Shown here piece after piece: positions 1 to 14,017 of a stretch of DNA of 64,000 nt (positions are counted from its first letter, which is position 1; each line of letters begins with the position of its first letter). The translations under genes were made by a program, and so were the position numbers. The notes below the pieces were generated by a model. It was given only the letters and a program-made list of their open reading frames with translations, made no database searches and had not been told where the DNA came from. Source of the DNA: Serinus canaria (taxonomy: Eukaryota > Chordata > Aves > Passeriformes > Fringillidae). Where the stretch lies: positions 1,302,001 through 1,366,000 of the forward strand of contig NC_066333.1 of the NCBI RefSeq assembly GCF_022539315.1, written 5' to 3'.

Positions 1-3000
1 CTTTCCCTTCAGGATGTCCAAGTGTTTCCTCAGAACCCCTTTGGCAAGCTCACTCTTGTTCAGTGCAGTACTCAGTACTTGATTGTTGTTCCTCAATTTC
101 TTCAATGCAGCAGCCCCATGCTCCAAACCTTCCTGACTGCCTTCCCTCTCCACTTCCAATTCTTCATTATTTTGCCTATGATTTCTCATCAGAAATGCAC
201 ACATTTCATTCTCCTTTTCCAGATCTCTCGTCTGCTGCTGGTACAATGCCCGTCCATGCTGCCAAAACAGGGAGAAAAAGGGTCACTCATCCCCTCTCTT
301 GGTTTGTTTCTCATACCAGATCTGGACTCCTGCAGCAGGGGCTGGCACAGGCTGTCCCTCTCTCTCTGCCCCTCGGGATGCTGCAGACCTTAGCTGGGAT
401 CCCCCTTGATGCTACATCTTTCCCAGCTCCCTCAGCCCATCCCAGCTTCCTTTCTGCCCTTCCCCAACCTCCTGCAGCTCCACTCCAGTGCTCCTTTGGG
501 GATGAGCTGCCAGAAATGCAGCCAGGATTTCAGGTGCATGCTAAGCAGGATTCAGGCAGTGCCACGAGGATGTGCTCTCCATCAGGAAGGAAGGGAAGAG
601 CAAACACCCCCAGCCTTTCACTCCCTGGGGCTGGGCTGACAGGAGTGTTTTTCCACTCTCTCCTGTGTAGAGTTTCCATGGCTCCATCCCGCAGAGCCCC
701 ACTGCCCTCTCTGGGAGCAGCAATGGCCAGGTCAGTCTGTCATTCTCTGCTGCCACTCAGGACGAGTTCTCCCCTTGCAGGCACACGTCCTGATGGAGGG
801 ACCAGCACTTGGCTTTCCTCTCCTCTCTCCCCACTGGCTGCTCTCACATGGCCAAGGCCAAACACCTTTCTATTAACAGCAAACTTGGGACTCTTCCCTG
901 CCCTTCCAGATATCTAGAAATCTGAACATGGGTTTGGACACCAGGAATTCCCCAAACCACGCAATGTCAATAGGGACAGTGAGGACATTGAGAACTAAAG
1001 GTTCTAGGGCACAGAAGCCCAACATGGAGGAAAATCAGCAGCCTCAGCATTAAGTACCTTCGCCATGACTACAGCATCTTCTCCTCCTTAGTCAGAAGAA
1101 TGGAATGACAAAAGTTAAACTGGAAAAAGGCGCCCCTTAGAACTATGAACACAAGGTCCAAATGTAGCTAGGAAATGGCCCTTTGTGGCATCTGCCAATC
1201 TCACCAGCACATCCTTCCTTTCCTTCTCCTGGTCCTCCAATTTCCTCTTCAGAGATTCCACCTCCTGACGAAGAGTCACAGCCTCTTCCTGCCTTTCAGT
1301 GGCCTCTTTCTCCAGGACAATTTGGCGAGAGATGTGCCTGGCTTCTGCTTTAAACCACTCTGCAGCAGAGAAGGGGAAAGGAGAGGGGAAAGTGGAAGGG
1401 GAAAAGCAAAACAAAGCCAAACAGATGTGCATCCTGTAGAGACAACAGCACTGTCTTCTCTGCTTGCCTGTGTTTGTCAGGCCCCAAGCCCACAAAGGTT
1501 CCAAAGCTGACAGAAATGAAGGAAACTTCTCAGCCCAGAAAAAGGCAGGAATGAAAGGGGCAAGGTTCAGAGGGATAGGAAAGTGTGTTTGCTCTTGGCC
1601 TTGTGCAGAGTGAGCAAGGCAAGAGAGATGAAGGGAAGGGGATGCCTGTGCAGGCCTGCTCCAGTGGGGCCAATAGCCTGCAGGCTCTAGCAGGGCCTGG
1701 AGTTTGAGGCAATGGAGCTGAGGCATCCAGCTACAGCTCCTTAGCACAGACACAGCACCTGAGAGGCACCAGCTGTGCACGGGATCTGCCCTAGCTCGGC
1801 CAGATGGCACTGCCAGCCACATCCTCTTTCTCAGGAGAAAGCTTTCACTGGCACTCGGAAGGATAAATCTCCTGCTGCTCGTTTTTTCCCTCTCTTCCAT
1901 TTCAGGGCAGTGCCCTTTTCCTCTGCATGGGATCGGATATTCCCGCTGGTGAGACAGGATGGGGCAGTGGGTGGGAGAGGAGAAGCTGTACCTTGCATAT
2001 CTTCCTCCATCTGTTTCTGCAGATCCTGATTGTGGGCTCTGAGATTGTCCCTCTGAGCCTGTGTCTTCCTCAGCTCCAGCACCACGGCCTTACACTGTGT
2101 GGCCATGGCCTCTGCTCTTTTCTCAGAGCACTGGAGCCTCCTACGCAGCTCAGACACCTCAGTTTCCAGCAGCTGCTTCTCATGACTTGCCTGGTGATCT
2201 CTCTTCTCTATCTCGGCCAGCAGCGAGGCCTGCACCTGGAAGATGGATGCACACAGCCTCAGGGACAGGGCTGCTCCTGAGGCAGCAGAGTGGGCCGCAG
2301 GGAGAGCAACAAAGAAGAAATTATTTCAGGCAAAAAGCACGCCAAACCCAGAAGGCACAGAAGCAAGGATTCCAATGGAGACAAATGGAGGGAAAACAAG
2401 TAAGGGAGGCAATGGGCATCCTTGGGCTGCAGCTCTGAACAGCGGCTCAACTGGCTGCGCTGGAAGTGCCCTGCCCAGCCTGCCACAGCCACCTCTGTGT
2501 CCCCACATTGCTCAGTGCCTGGCACAGGCACACACTCTGTCTGGGACAACACTGCTAACAGAGGGACAGAGAAGCCCCAGAGGAGTCTGCTGCTGCTTCT
2601 CTTCCCAGACTTCCTGCTGGGACCCTGGAGAGGATGGGGGAAAACTTCTGCAGCAGACACCAAATCCAGCCTCAGCCTCAGGATGCAGCAGCAGCCCCGA
2701 GCAGAACAGGGTAGCTGTGGATGCTGCTGGGAGGGGGGAAAGAGGTTGGAGCCTCCAAGCCAAAGGTGCTGTTGTGTGTACCTGGAGAAGAGGATGCCAC
2801 TGCAAAGCTTACCTGGTCGTTGCGCTCCTGCAGTTCTCTTCTCTGCTGAGAACGGAGCTGCTCTGCCTGCTTAAGAGCAGAAAATAACCGAGACACTCGA
2901 TTTTTCAGTGCCAGGTTCTGTTCTGCCAGTGTTCTGAGGCACTGGTTCTTCTCCTCCAGAGACAGAAGCAGCCTAGAAAGAAAGTATGAAACTCATCGTT

Positions 3001-6000
3001 ACACAGTATCACATTTTATCAACTCTTAGGACTTGCACCAGCTCAGGGAAAAACTGCTCTGTCTTATGAGGTCTCTGTCTGATGAGGTTTGAACAACTCG
3101 GCTGTTTGTTCCCCCTGCAGTCCCAGCCCAGCATGTGCCTACTCTCCTTTAGTCCCTGAAGAAACAGTGAGTTTCTGCCTACATGCCCTACCTTCTTTTT
3201 GAGATGGAAATATGAATTCAAACATAACAAAGTTGTGCCATGAAGACAATAGGGGAGAGGAACATTTTCCTGACTAACCAGGCTCCAAAGCAGGGAGGTC
3301 TAGTCAACATGGAAGAGACATTTCCTTCCCCAGTCTTACACATTCAGGTAGGAGGAGCAGCACCCTACAGCCAGGGGATCTCTGGCAAGTTCCCTAAGAA
3401 TTATCAGCACCCATCCTACTTTCAGCTGGGGATACAAAGGCCAAAGTGGCTACTGAGGCTTGAAGCACAACCTGATGGAAGATGCAGAAGGCTCCAGGCA
3501 AGCAGGAGTGCCCTGCCTTTCCTTTGTCTTCTTCTTGGAGCAAGAATCCTGTGGCACTGAAGCCTGGCAGGACTTGATCAGCTGCAGGAGCCGCCCATAC
3601 CTTGGTGCTGTTTCTTGCATTCTTGGCACAGTCAGAAATGCCTGTGACTGTGCAGGGTGGCAGGGACCCTGCTTGACCCCCTGCAGGCACCGGGGGACAT
3701 TTGATGAGGAACGATGCAACAGAGACATTCTTGTTTCTGGGCTGCCTCCGAGGGCAATCTGGCCTAGATCAGCAATCAGGGCCTTAAGATGGTTCTGCCC
3801 AGAAATAGCATCAGATGCCAGGCTGATCCAGATCCCAAAGGCTTCAAGTTACAGGACCCAAGGTGGAGCTGATGGATGTATCCAGCTCCTTACAGCACAG
3901 CTCGGGCAGTGTCAAAACACCAACACCACAGTGTTAACACACGCACCTAACCACCAGTAACCACAGCTAACCATACCCCCAAGAGGGAAAGAGCCCCCCC
4001 AAAAGTCTTTCCCTTCAGAAAAAACTCTGTGTGAAGGCCTAAAAAAAAGGAAAATGAAACTCAACATCCAGACAATGAGACATGACTTCATGGAGATTTC
4101 TGAATCTGCCATTCAGGAAATGCTGCCAGAGCCCCCGGCAAGTGCAAAGACGGCAAAGAGGGAATCCATTCACCACAATGCAGAGTCCAACAGTCTTTCA
4201 GTTACCTGGCTTTTTCCAGCTCCAGGGCATTGACAGAAGCCTGCAATTCTGAATTTTGCTGAGCCACCTCTTCCCAATGACTCCACTCCTTGTCCAAGTT
4301 CTGCAGATGCACTTGCAACTCCTTTTTCCGTTTTTTTTCCTCCTCCAGCAACTTCTGAATGTGCTCAATCTCCAAAAGCTTCTTCCTGGACTCTTCCTGG
4401 GCCTCCCTCCCATCTTGCTGGGCTCTCTGCACAGTGTTTTCCTGGCACTGTCGGGAGGCTGCCAGCTGAGATGTCAACTCTCCCACCTCCAGTCAAAGAG
4501 AACAAAGCAGTCAGAGGCTACAGCCACAGCTTCTCACTCTCAGCCACAGCACGGGCTGTGAGCAAAGGTGAAGGACAATTTCCATTTCTCCCTGTCCTGA
4601 GAGCACCAGATTCACCAAGGATATGGACAACTTGTTTCAGTCTCTTAGTGGCCCCCCACCAAGGGCACCTGAAGAAGCACCTGCCAGGCCAAGGCTAGCA
4701 AGGAGAATCCAGCAGGAATCCATGCTGGTGGTTGCTGGCCAGCAGTGCAGAGGACTAGCCCAGCTGTCCAGAGCAGCAGCTGACATTCAGCAGAGCATGG
4801 AGTGTCCTCCAGAGCAGCTGCCATGGAGCCCCCAGAGCACGAGACAGCCCCAGGGCTCACCCCAGCAGCTGCTGCTCTTCCATGGAAAAGCAAGAAGGCC
4901 ACAGACCCCTGGCTGCATGACTGCAGTGTCACTGCAGTTTCACTCACCTGCTTTTGTAGAGCCTCCCTCTGCTCGAGGAGGAGATTCATTTCCTCTTTGA
5001 GGCCTTGTAGATCTTCCTTGTGCCTCCTCTGCACTGCCTGGACTTCTCTGCGAGCTCCCTGCAGCTCTGCTTGGAGCTCTGCCTCCACACGCTTTCTGGT
5101 CATCTCTAGGTGAGCCACCTGCTGCTGAGCAGCAAACAGCCTGGATTGCAGGCTCTCCTTTGCTGAACTACAAGTGTCAAATACAGACAGACATGAGTTG
5201 CTTGCTCCAATCACCCACAGCCCATTATTCCAGGATGACATGGCTCATGATCCCCACACCTGAGTATGGGAAATGGGTCACCTGGAAACTCGTCCAGAGA
5301 AGGCACATCTGGGCCATTTCAAGAGCAGAGCAGGGCCCTCTGAGGGACTGCCCAGGCCTTCCTTATGGCCTGGCATAGCACAGACTGCCCAGCCCAAACT
5401 GGCCTCCACAGCCAAACCTTCAGTTGCTGTTCCTGACCTATGACACTGGGTAGCTGTGCCCAAAGAGGCTGGAGCAAGGAGCAAAAGCCCAGCCCTGCTC
5501 ACAGCCTTTCTCTCATCAGCACTTCCAAGCTGCTCTGCAGGGCGACAGAACAGATTCTTGTCCTGGCTGACTCCTGACATTTTAATGCTCTTGATAATGG
5601 ACATAAAGGTACATCATCTTCCAGACACCCAGTATTTAAGAGGCTTCAGAACTACTTTGCAGATACAGTAAAATCACATGGTCATGGCAGCACTTGTAAA
5701 AAATCACAACAGCCTTTTGTCTGAACAACAACTACCTGAATGCAGAGACTGCACTTTCAACTCTTGCAAGTCAAGTAGACTTGCCACCTTTATTTTAGTG
5801 TTGCTGACTAAGCAGGCAGTAGCCCAAGGGACTTGTCCTTCCTTACAGAGTGATAGGGACCATCCAAAGGCACCTTGGAGGCTTTGGCAGCTGGGTGCCC
5901 ATCAACAATCAGCAAGAGTGCCCAGAGGCTGTTGAGAATTCCAAAGTGCTTTCCCTGCTGCTCTCTAACCAGCTCTACATCCAGTCCCACTCTTCTCAAG

Positions 6001-6663
6001 AGTGTGCATGGAAGCAGAAATGCCTCAAGATTTTCAGCAGGAGCCTTTGGCTTCACCCTGATTGGCAACATGCTACTCCCAACATGCCAAGGTAAGAGCC
6101 TGGAATGCTCTAGAGGAAGCTTCCTGATCTGAAGATCAGGGACTTGTCAAGCTACTAGGAAAGGAACAAGGGATGTTCAATGCCCAGAACAAGGAACCAA
6201 ACCCAAGAGAAACTTGATGTTTCACTCAGCATTTGCATGGTCGAACTACTACACAGTTCAGGGCTGGATGGATTGTTTTTGACATCCCACAGGAGTGCGC
6301 CTGGGGGCACAAACCGGAGTCCAAGGCTCACAAGAGCTTTGCTGGCTTTAGGTGTTAGAAGAATAACCTTCATATTGTGGTGGTTTTGTTTTTTTTTTTT
6401 CCTTTGAGACTCTTCCATATGCTGTCCACAGAATGTAAAAACATCTGAAAAGGCTCAGCTCCCTGCTTTTACCTGGTCTCTGCCAGTTGCCTGGCAAGGT
6501 CTTGTCGGAGCCGCTCAGTGGCTGCCAGTCGGCCCTCAAGGTCAGCCTTCTGGCCCAGCAGCTCCTCCTCTTGCCACACCTGGGCAACTTCATGCCCTTG
6601 GTCAGAGGATTCCTGGCTCAGCTGCTCCAGAGACCAGCTGGATGACTCTTGCTCCTGGGAAAC
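1..6663 (-). CDS. CEP250: CEP250-like coiled-coil gene, cassette 1 (exon g truncated by window edge)
   Basis: Exons in transcript order are a 6473-6663, b 4948-5167, c 4206-4486, d 2813-2972, e 1992-2235, f 1205-1359, and g from 258 to beyond the left edge. All have AG acceptors and GT donors, and their phases fit (0-2, 2-0, 0-2, 2-0, 0-1, 1-0). The product is an uninterrupted heptad-rich coiled coil without a catalytic domain. The a/b junction region (QKADLEGRLAATERLRQDLA, then SSAKESLQSRLFAAQQQ) aligns with the SSAKELLESSLFEAQQQ part of human CEP250 as I remember it. CEP250 tethers the two centrioles through rootletin fibres. Introns of 461-1,305 bp hold nothing else I can recognise. Exon g here differs at many residues from its block-2 counterpart. 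The full gene extends off the window, and no N-terminal exons are seen upstream, so a functional product is uncertain. Confidence 0.72.
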
Positions 6664-7325
6664 CTGCAAGTGGGACAAGGTACAGCTGAAGCCCTTCCTC
6701 AGGAGCCCTGTGTAGAGCCAGCCAGTGCCACCTCGCAGGCAGCCAGAGGACAAGGAGCACCTGTGCCCTGGGCTCAAAGTTTCACAGCATCTGCCCTATG
6801 CAGCCCTGATAGCCTGGGCTGCCAAAAGCCTCTGGCACTGTTAGCTTGGAAGTGCTGTGTCAGGCCCTGCTGCCTTGCCTTGGCCCATGACAGCTCTGTC
6901 TCAACAAACATCCCTACTCCAAATTCTGCATTGTCACCCAAAAATACTGCATCTTCCATATCTGCCAATACAATTTACTCTAAGCAGCAGGAGTGCTGTT
7001 GCTTTTCAGCTATTGATCCAAATCTCAGCTGGGTTTAGTCCATCACTCTGCTCACTTGTTCTATTCTTTCCCACAACAAACCTAAACCCCCACATGTTGC
7101 AACCCCTTTCATGGGCACAGGAGAAGCAGCTCCCATGCCCAGCTTTTGGCCTGGAGCTGATTTGAACAGCAAGCTCCAGAGATGGATCAGTCGTTCCAGG
7201 CATGCCAGGAAACAATCTGGCAGTCAGTGGTCTCTGGCTGGAGCCAGGCAGACAGACAAGGCTGCCTGCTGCAGCAAGGGCTGCTTTACCCAAGCAGGCC
7301 TGCAGTGACAGGGATAGAGACCCAC

Positions 7326-10300
7326 CTCTCCATGGGAAACATCTCTGGAATAATTCAGGGACGCTGCAGGAGAATGCAAGTCAGTGTCAAAGCCTGGCTG
7401 GATACGACTCTTTCCCTTCAGGAAGGCCAAGCGTTTCTGCAGAGCCCCTTTGGCAATTTTAAACTTGGTCAGTGCAGCACTTAGAGTGTTCCCTCTTCCT
7501 TTCTTCAAAGCAGCAGCCCCATGCTTCAACTCTTCCTGCATGGTTTCCTTTTCACTGCCCAATTGTTGCGTTCTTTCCTGCTGACTTTGAATGTTGAGTC
7601 CATGAATTTCATTCTTCTTTTCCAGATCTCTCATCTGCTGCTGGTACAACGCCCGTCCATGCTGCCAAAACAGGGAGAAAAAGGGTCACTCATTCCCTCT
7701 CTTGGTTTGTTTTCATACCAGATCTGGACTCCTGCAGCAGGGGCAGGCACAGGCTGCCCCTCTCCCTCTGCCCCTCGAGATGCTGCAGACCTTAGCTGGG
7801 ATCCCCCTTGATGCTGCATCTTTCCCAGCTCGCTCAGCCCATCCCAGCTTCCTTTCTGCCCTTCCCCGACCTCCTGCAGCTCCACTCCAGTGCTCCTTTG
7901 GGGACGAGCTGCCAGAAATGCAGCCAGGATTTCAGGTGCATGCTAAGCAGGATTCAGGCAGTGCCACGAGGATGTGCTCTCCATCAGGGAGGAAGGGAAG
8001 AGCAAACACCCCCAGCCTTTCATTCCCTGGGGCTGGGCTGACAGGAGTGTTTTTCCACTCTCTCCTGTGTAGAGTTTCCATGGCTCCATCCCCCAGAGCC
8101 CCACTGCCCTCTCTGGGAGCAGCAATGGCCAGGTCAGTCTGTCATTCTCTGCTGCCACTCAGGACGAGTTCTCCCCTTGCAGGCACACGTCCTGATGGAG
8201 GGACCAGCACTTGGCTTTCCTCTCCTCTCTCCCCACTGGCTGCTCTCACATGGCCAAGGTCAAACACCTTTCTATTAACAGCAAACTTGGGACTCTTCCC
8301 TGCCCTTCCAGATATCTAGAAATCTGAACATGGGTTTGGACACCAGGAATTCCCAAAACCATGCAATGTCAATAGGGACAGTGAGGACATTGAGAACTAA
8401 AGGTTCTAGGGCACAGAAGCCCAGCATGGAGGAAAATCAGCAGCCTCAGCATTAAGTACCTTCGCCATGACTACAGCATCTTCTCCTCCTTAGTCAGAAG
8501 AATGGAATGACAAAAGTTAAACTGGAAAAAGGCGCCCCTTAGAACTATGAACACAAGGTCCAAACGTAGCTAGGAAATGGCCCTTTGTGGCATCTGCCAA
8601 TCTCACCAGCACATCCTTCCTTTCCTTCTCCAGGTCCTCCAATTTCCTCTTCAGAGATTCCACCTCCTGACGAAGAGTCACAGCCTCTTCCTGCCTTTCA
8701 GTGGCCTCTTTCTCCAGGACAATTTGGCGAGAGATGTGCCTGGCTTCTGCTTTAAACCACTCTGCAGCAGAGAAGGGGAAAGGAGAGGGGAAAGTGGAAG
8801 GGGAAAAGCAAAACAAAGCCAAACAGATGTGCATCCTGCAGAGACAACAGCACTGTCTTCTCTGCTTGCCTGTGTTTGTCAGGCCCCAAGCCCACAAAGG
8901 TTCCAAAGCTGACAGAAATGAAGGAAACTTCTCAGCCCAGAAAAAGGCAGGAATGAAAGGGGCAAGGTTCAGAGGGATAGGAAAGTGTGTTTGCTCTTGG
9001 CCTTGTGCAGAGTGAGCAAGGCAAGAGAGATGAAGGGAAGGGGATGCCTGTGCAGGCCTGCTCCAGTGGGGCCAATAGCCTGCAGGCTCTAGCAGGGCCT
9101 GGAGTTTGGGGCAATGGAGCTGAGGCATCCAGCTACAGCTCCTTAGCACAGACACAGCACCTGAGAGGCACCAGCTGTGCACGGGATCTGCCCTAGCTCG
9201 GCCAGATGGCACTGCCAGCCACATCCTCTTTCTCAGGAGAAAGCTTTCACTGGCACTCGGAAGGATAAATCTCCTGCTGCTCGTTTTATCCCTCTCTTCC
9301 ATTTCAGGGCAGTGCCCTTTTCCTCTGCATGGGATCGGATATTCCCGCTGGTGAGACAGGATGGGGCAGTGGGTGGGAGAGGAGAAGCTGTACCTTGCAT
9401 ATCTTCCTCCATCTGTTTCTGCAGATCCTGATTGTGGGCTCTGAGATTGTCCCTCTGAGCCTGTGTCTTCCTCAGCTCCAGCACCACGGCCTTACACTGT
9501 GTGGCCATGGCCTCTGCTCTTTTCTCAGAGCACTGGAGCCTCCTACGCAGCTCAGACACCTCAGTTTCCAGCAGCTGCTTCTCATGACTTGCCTGGTGAT
9601 CTCTCTTCTCTATCTCGGCCAGCAGTGAGGCCTGCACCTGGAAGATGGATGCACACAGCCTCAGGGACAGGGCTGCTCCTGAGGCAGCAGAGTGGGCCGC
9701 AGGGAGAGCAACAAAGAAGAAATTATTTCAGGCAAAAAGCACGCCAAACCCAGAAGGCACAGAAGCAAGGATTCCAATGGAGACAAATGGAGGGAAAACA
9801 AGTAAGGGAGGCAATGGGCATCCTTGGGCTGCAGCTCTGAACAGCGGCTCAACTGGCTGCGCTGGAAGTGCCCTGCCCAGCCTGCCCCAGCCACCTCTGT
9901 GTCCCCACATTGCTCAGTGCCTGGCACAGGCACACACTCTGTCTGGGACAACACTGCTAACAGAGGGACAGAGAAGCCCCAGAGGAGTCTGCTGCTGCTT
10001 CTCTTCCCAGACTTCCTGCTGGGACCCTGGAGAGGATGGGGGAAAACTTCTGCAGCAGACACCAAATCCAGCCTCAGCCTAAGGATGCAGCAGCAGCCCC
10101 GAGCAGAACAGGGTAGCTGTGGATGCTGCTGGGAGGGGGGAAAGAGGTTGGAGCCTCCAAGCCAAAGGTGCTGTTGTGTGTACCTGGAGAAGAGGATGCC
10201 ACTACACAGCTTACCTGGTCATTGACCTCCTGAACTTCTCTTCTCTGCTGAGTACAGAGCTGCTCTGCCTGCTTAAGAGCAGAAAATAACCGAGACACTC

Positions 10301-13300
10301 GATTTTTCAGTGCCAGGTTCTGTTCTGCCAGTGTTCTGAGGCACTGGTTCTTCTCCTCCAGAGACAGAAGCAGCCTAGAAAGAAAGTATGAAACTCATCG
10401 TTACACAGTATCACATTTTATCAACTCTTAGGACTTGCACCAGCTCAGGGAAAAACTGCTCTGTCTGATGACGTTTGACTGAACAACTCGGCTGTTTGTT
10501 CCCCCTGCAGTCCCAGCTCAGCATGTGCCTACTCTCCTTTAGTCCCTGAAGAAACAGTGAGTTTCTGCCTACATGCCCTACCTTCTTTTTGAGATGGAAA
10601 TGTGAATTCAAACATAACAAAGTTGTGCCATGAAGACAATAGGGGAGAGGAACATTTTCCTGACTAAGCAGGCTCCAAAGCAGGGAGGTCTAGTCAACAT
10701 GGAAGAGACATTTCCTTCCCCAGTCTTACACATCCAGGTAGGAGGAGCAGCACCCTACAGCCAGGGGATCTCTGGCAAGTTCCCTAAGAATTATCAGCAC
10801 CCATCCTACTTTCAGCTGGGGATACAAAGGCCAAAGTGGCTACCGAGGCTTGGAGCACAACCTGATGGAAGATGCAGAAGGCTCCAGGCAAGCAGGAGTG
10901 CCCTGCCTTTCCTTTGTCTTCTTCTTGGAGCAAGAATCCTGTGGCACTGAAGCCTGGCAGGACTTGATCAGCTGCAGGAGCCGCCCATACCTTGGTGCTG
11001 TTTCTTGCATTCTTGGCACAGTCAGAAATGCCTGTGACTGTGCAGGGTGGCAGGGACCCTGCTTGACCCCCTGCAGGCACCGGGGGACATTTGATGAGGA
11101 ACGATGCAACAGAGACATTCTTGTTTCTGGGCTGCCTCCGAGGGCAATCTGGCCTAGATCAGCAATCAGGGCCTTAAGATGGTTCTGCCCAGAAATAGCA
11201 TCAGATGCCAGGCTGATCCTGATCCCAAAGGCTTCAATTTACAGGACCCAAGGTGGAGCTGATGGATGTATCCAGCTCTTTACAGTGCAGCTCGGGCAGT
11301 GTCAAAACACCCACATAACAACACAATACCCTCTAGGGGGAAAGCGCTACCCCAAAAGTCTTTCCCTTCAGAAAAACTCTGTGTGAAGGCTTAAAATAAA
11401 GGAAAATGAAACTCAGCATCCAGACAATGAGACATGACTTCATGGAGAGTTCAGAATCTGCCATTCAGGAAATGCTGCCAGAGCCCCTGGCAGGTGAAAG
11501 ATGGCAAAGAGGGAATCCATTCACCATGATACAGAGTTCCACAGGCTTTCATTTACCTGTTTTTTTCCCTCTCTAGGGCATTCACTGAAGCCTGCAATTC
11601 TGAATTTTGCTGAGCCACTTCTTCCCAATGACTCCACTCCCTGTCCAAATTCTGCAGGTGAACTTGCAGCTCCTTTTTTCGTTTTTTTTCCTCCTCCAGC
11701 AGCTTCTGGATGCCTTCAATCTCCAAAAGCTTCTTCCTGGACTCTTCCTGGGCCTCCCTCCCATCTTGCTGGGCTCTCTGCACAGTGTTTTCCTGGCACT
11801 GTCGGGAGGCTGCCAGCTGAGATGTCAACTCTCCCACCTCCAGTCAAAGAGAACAAAGCAGTCAGAGGCTACAGCCACAGCTTCTCACTCTCAGCCACAG
11901 CACGGGCTGTGAGCAAAGGTGAAGGACAATTTCCATTTCTCCCTGTCCTGAGAGCACCAGATTCACCAAGGATATGGACAACTTGTTTCAGTCTCTCAGT
12001 GGCCCCCCACCAAGGGCACCTGAAGAAGCACCTGCCAAGCCAAGGCTAGCAAGAAGAGGTCAGCAGGAATCCATGCTGGTGGTTGCTGGCCAGCAGTGCA
12101 GAGGACTAGCCCAGCTGTCCAGAGCAGCAGCTGACATTCAGCAGAGCATGGAGTGTCCTCCAGAGCAGCTGCCATGGAGCCCCCAGAGCACGAGACAGCC
12201 CCAGGGCTCACCCCAGCAGCTGCTGCTCTTCCATGGAAAAGCAAGAAGGCCACAGACCCCTGGCTGCATGACTGCAGTGTCACTGCAGTTTCACTCACCT
12301 GCTTTTGTAGAGCCTCCCTCTGCTCGAGGAGGAGATTCATTTCCTCTTTGAGGCCTTGTAGATCTTCCTTGTGCCTCCTCTGCACTGCCTGGACTTCTCT
12401 GCGAGCTCCCTGCAGCTCTGCTTGGAGCTCTGCCTCCACACGCTTTCTGGTCATCTCTAGGTGAGCCACCTGCTGCTGAGCAGCAAACAGCCTGGATTGC
12501 AGGCTCTCCTTTGCTGAACTACAAGTGTCAAATACAGACAGACATGAGTTGCTTGCTCCAATCACCCACAGCCCATTATTCCAGGATGACATGGCTCATG
12601 ATCCCCACACCTGAGTATGGGAAATGGGTCACCTGGAAACTCGTCCAGAGAAGGCACATCTGGGCCATTTCAAGAGCAGAGCAGGGCCCTCTGAGGGACT
12701 GCCCAGGCCTTCCTTATGGCCTGGCATAGCACAGACTGCCCAGCCCAAACTGGCCTCCACAGCCAAACCTTCAGTTGCTGTTCCTGACCTATGACACTGG
12801 GTAGCTGTGCACAAAGAGGCTGGAGCAAGGAGCAAAAGCCCAGCCCTGCTCACAGCCTTTCTCTCATCAGCACTTCCAAGCTGCTCTGCAGGGGGACAGA
12901 ACAGATTCTTGTCCTGGCTGACTCCTGACATTTTAATGCTTTTGATAATGGACATAAAGGTACATCATCTTCCAGACACCCAGCATTTAAGAGGCTTCAG
13001 AACTACTTTGCAGATACAGTAAAATCACATGGTCATGGCAGCACTTGTAAAAAATCACAACAGCCTTTTGTCTGAACAACAACTACCTGAATGCAGAGAC
13101 TGCACTTTCAACTCTTGCAAGGTCAAGTAGACTTGCCACCTTTATTTTAGTGTTGCTGGCTAAGCAGGCATTAGCCCAAGGGACTTGTCCTTCCTTACAG
13201 AGTGATAGGGACCATCCAAAGGCACCTTGGAGGCTTTGGCAGCTGGGTGCACATCAACAATAAGCAAGAGTGTCCAGAGGCTGTTGAGAATTCCAAAGAG

Positions 13301-14017
13301 CTTTCCCTGCTGCTCGCTAACCAGCTCTACATCCTGTCCCACTCTTCTCAAGAGTGTGCACGGAAGCAGAAATGCCTCAAGATTTTCAGCAGGAGCCTTT
13401 GGCTTCACCCTGATTGGCAACATGCTACTCCCAACATGCCAAGGTAAGAGCCTGGAATGCTCTAGAGGAAGCTTCCTGATCTGAAAATCAGGACATGTCA
13501 AGGTACTTGGAAAGGAACGAGGGATGTTTAATGCCCAGAACAAAGGAACCAAACCCAAGAGAAACTTGATGTTTCACTCAGCATCTGCATGGTTGAACTA
13601 CTACTCAGTTCAGGGCTGGATGGATTGTTTTTGACATCCCACAGGAGTGTGCTCAGGGGCACAAACCGGAGTCCAAGGCTCACAAGAGCTTTGCTGGCTT
13701 TAGGTGTTAGAAGAATAACCTTCATATTGTGGTGGTTTTGTTTTTTTTTTTTTTCCTTTGAGACTCTTCCATATGCTGTCCACAGAATGTAAAAACATCT
13801 GAAAAGGCTCAGCTCCCTGCTTTTACCTGGTCTCTGCCAGTTGCCTGGCAAGGTCTTGTCGGAGCCGCTCAGTGGCTGCCAGTCGGCCCTCAAGGTCAGC
13901 CTTCTGGCCCAGCAGCTCCTCCTCTTGCCACACCTGGGCAACTTCATGCTCTTGGTCAGAGGATTCCTGGCTCAGCTGCTCCAGAGACCAGCTGGATGAC
14001 TCTTGCTCCTGGGAAAC
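7326..14017 (-). CDS. CEP250: CEP250-like coiled-coil gene, cassette 2
   Basis: Exons are a 13827-14017, b 12299-12518, c 11557-11837, d 10215-10374, e 9394-9637, f 8607-8761 and g 7326-7661 (191, 220, 281, 160, 244, 155 and 336 nt). They total 1,587 nt, exactly 529 codons, entering and leaving in phase 0. Exon g can therefore splice straight into exon a of cassette 1 at 6663 without a frame change. The f/g part resembles the repeated EREEEVETLRGQI-type coils in the second half of human CEP250. Relative to cassette 1, exons b, e and f are nearly identical, while c, d and g differ by several residues (for example LRSQQRRELQERNDQ becomes LCTQQRREVQEVNDQ in d). Homology to cassette 1 ends in the flank near 14,330. 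No convincing CEP250 exon was found upstream, so the first exon of this transcript is unknown. Confidence 0.75.

Noticed and set aside
63..917. 284-codon plus-strand frame opposite exon g and the following intron
   Set aside because: It is antisense to a supported exon, rich in Pro, Ser and Leu with no domain, and the open state is repeated in every cassette by copying.
1115..1900. Continuous 261-codon minus-strand frame spanning exon f and both flanking introns (also at 8517, 34608 and 42014)
   Set aside because: Only 1205-1359 has the phase, splice sites and coiled-coil pattern. The rest is intron that happens to be open and is nearly identical because the cassettes are recent copies.
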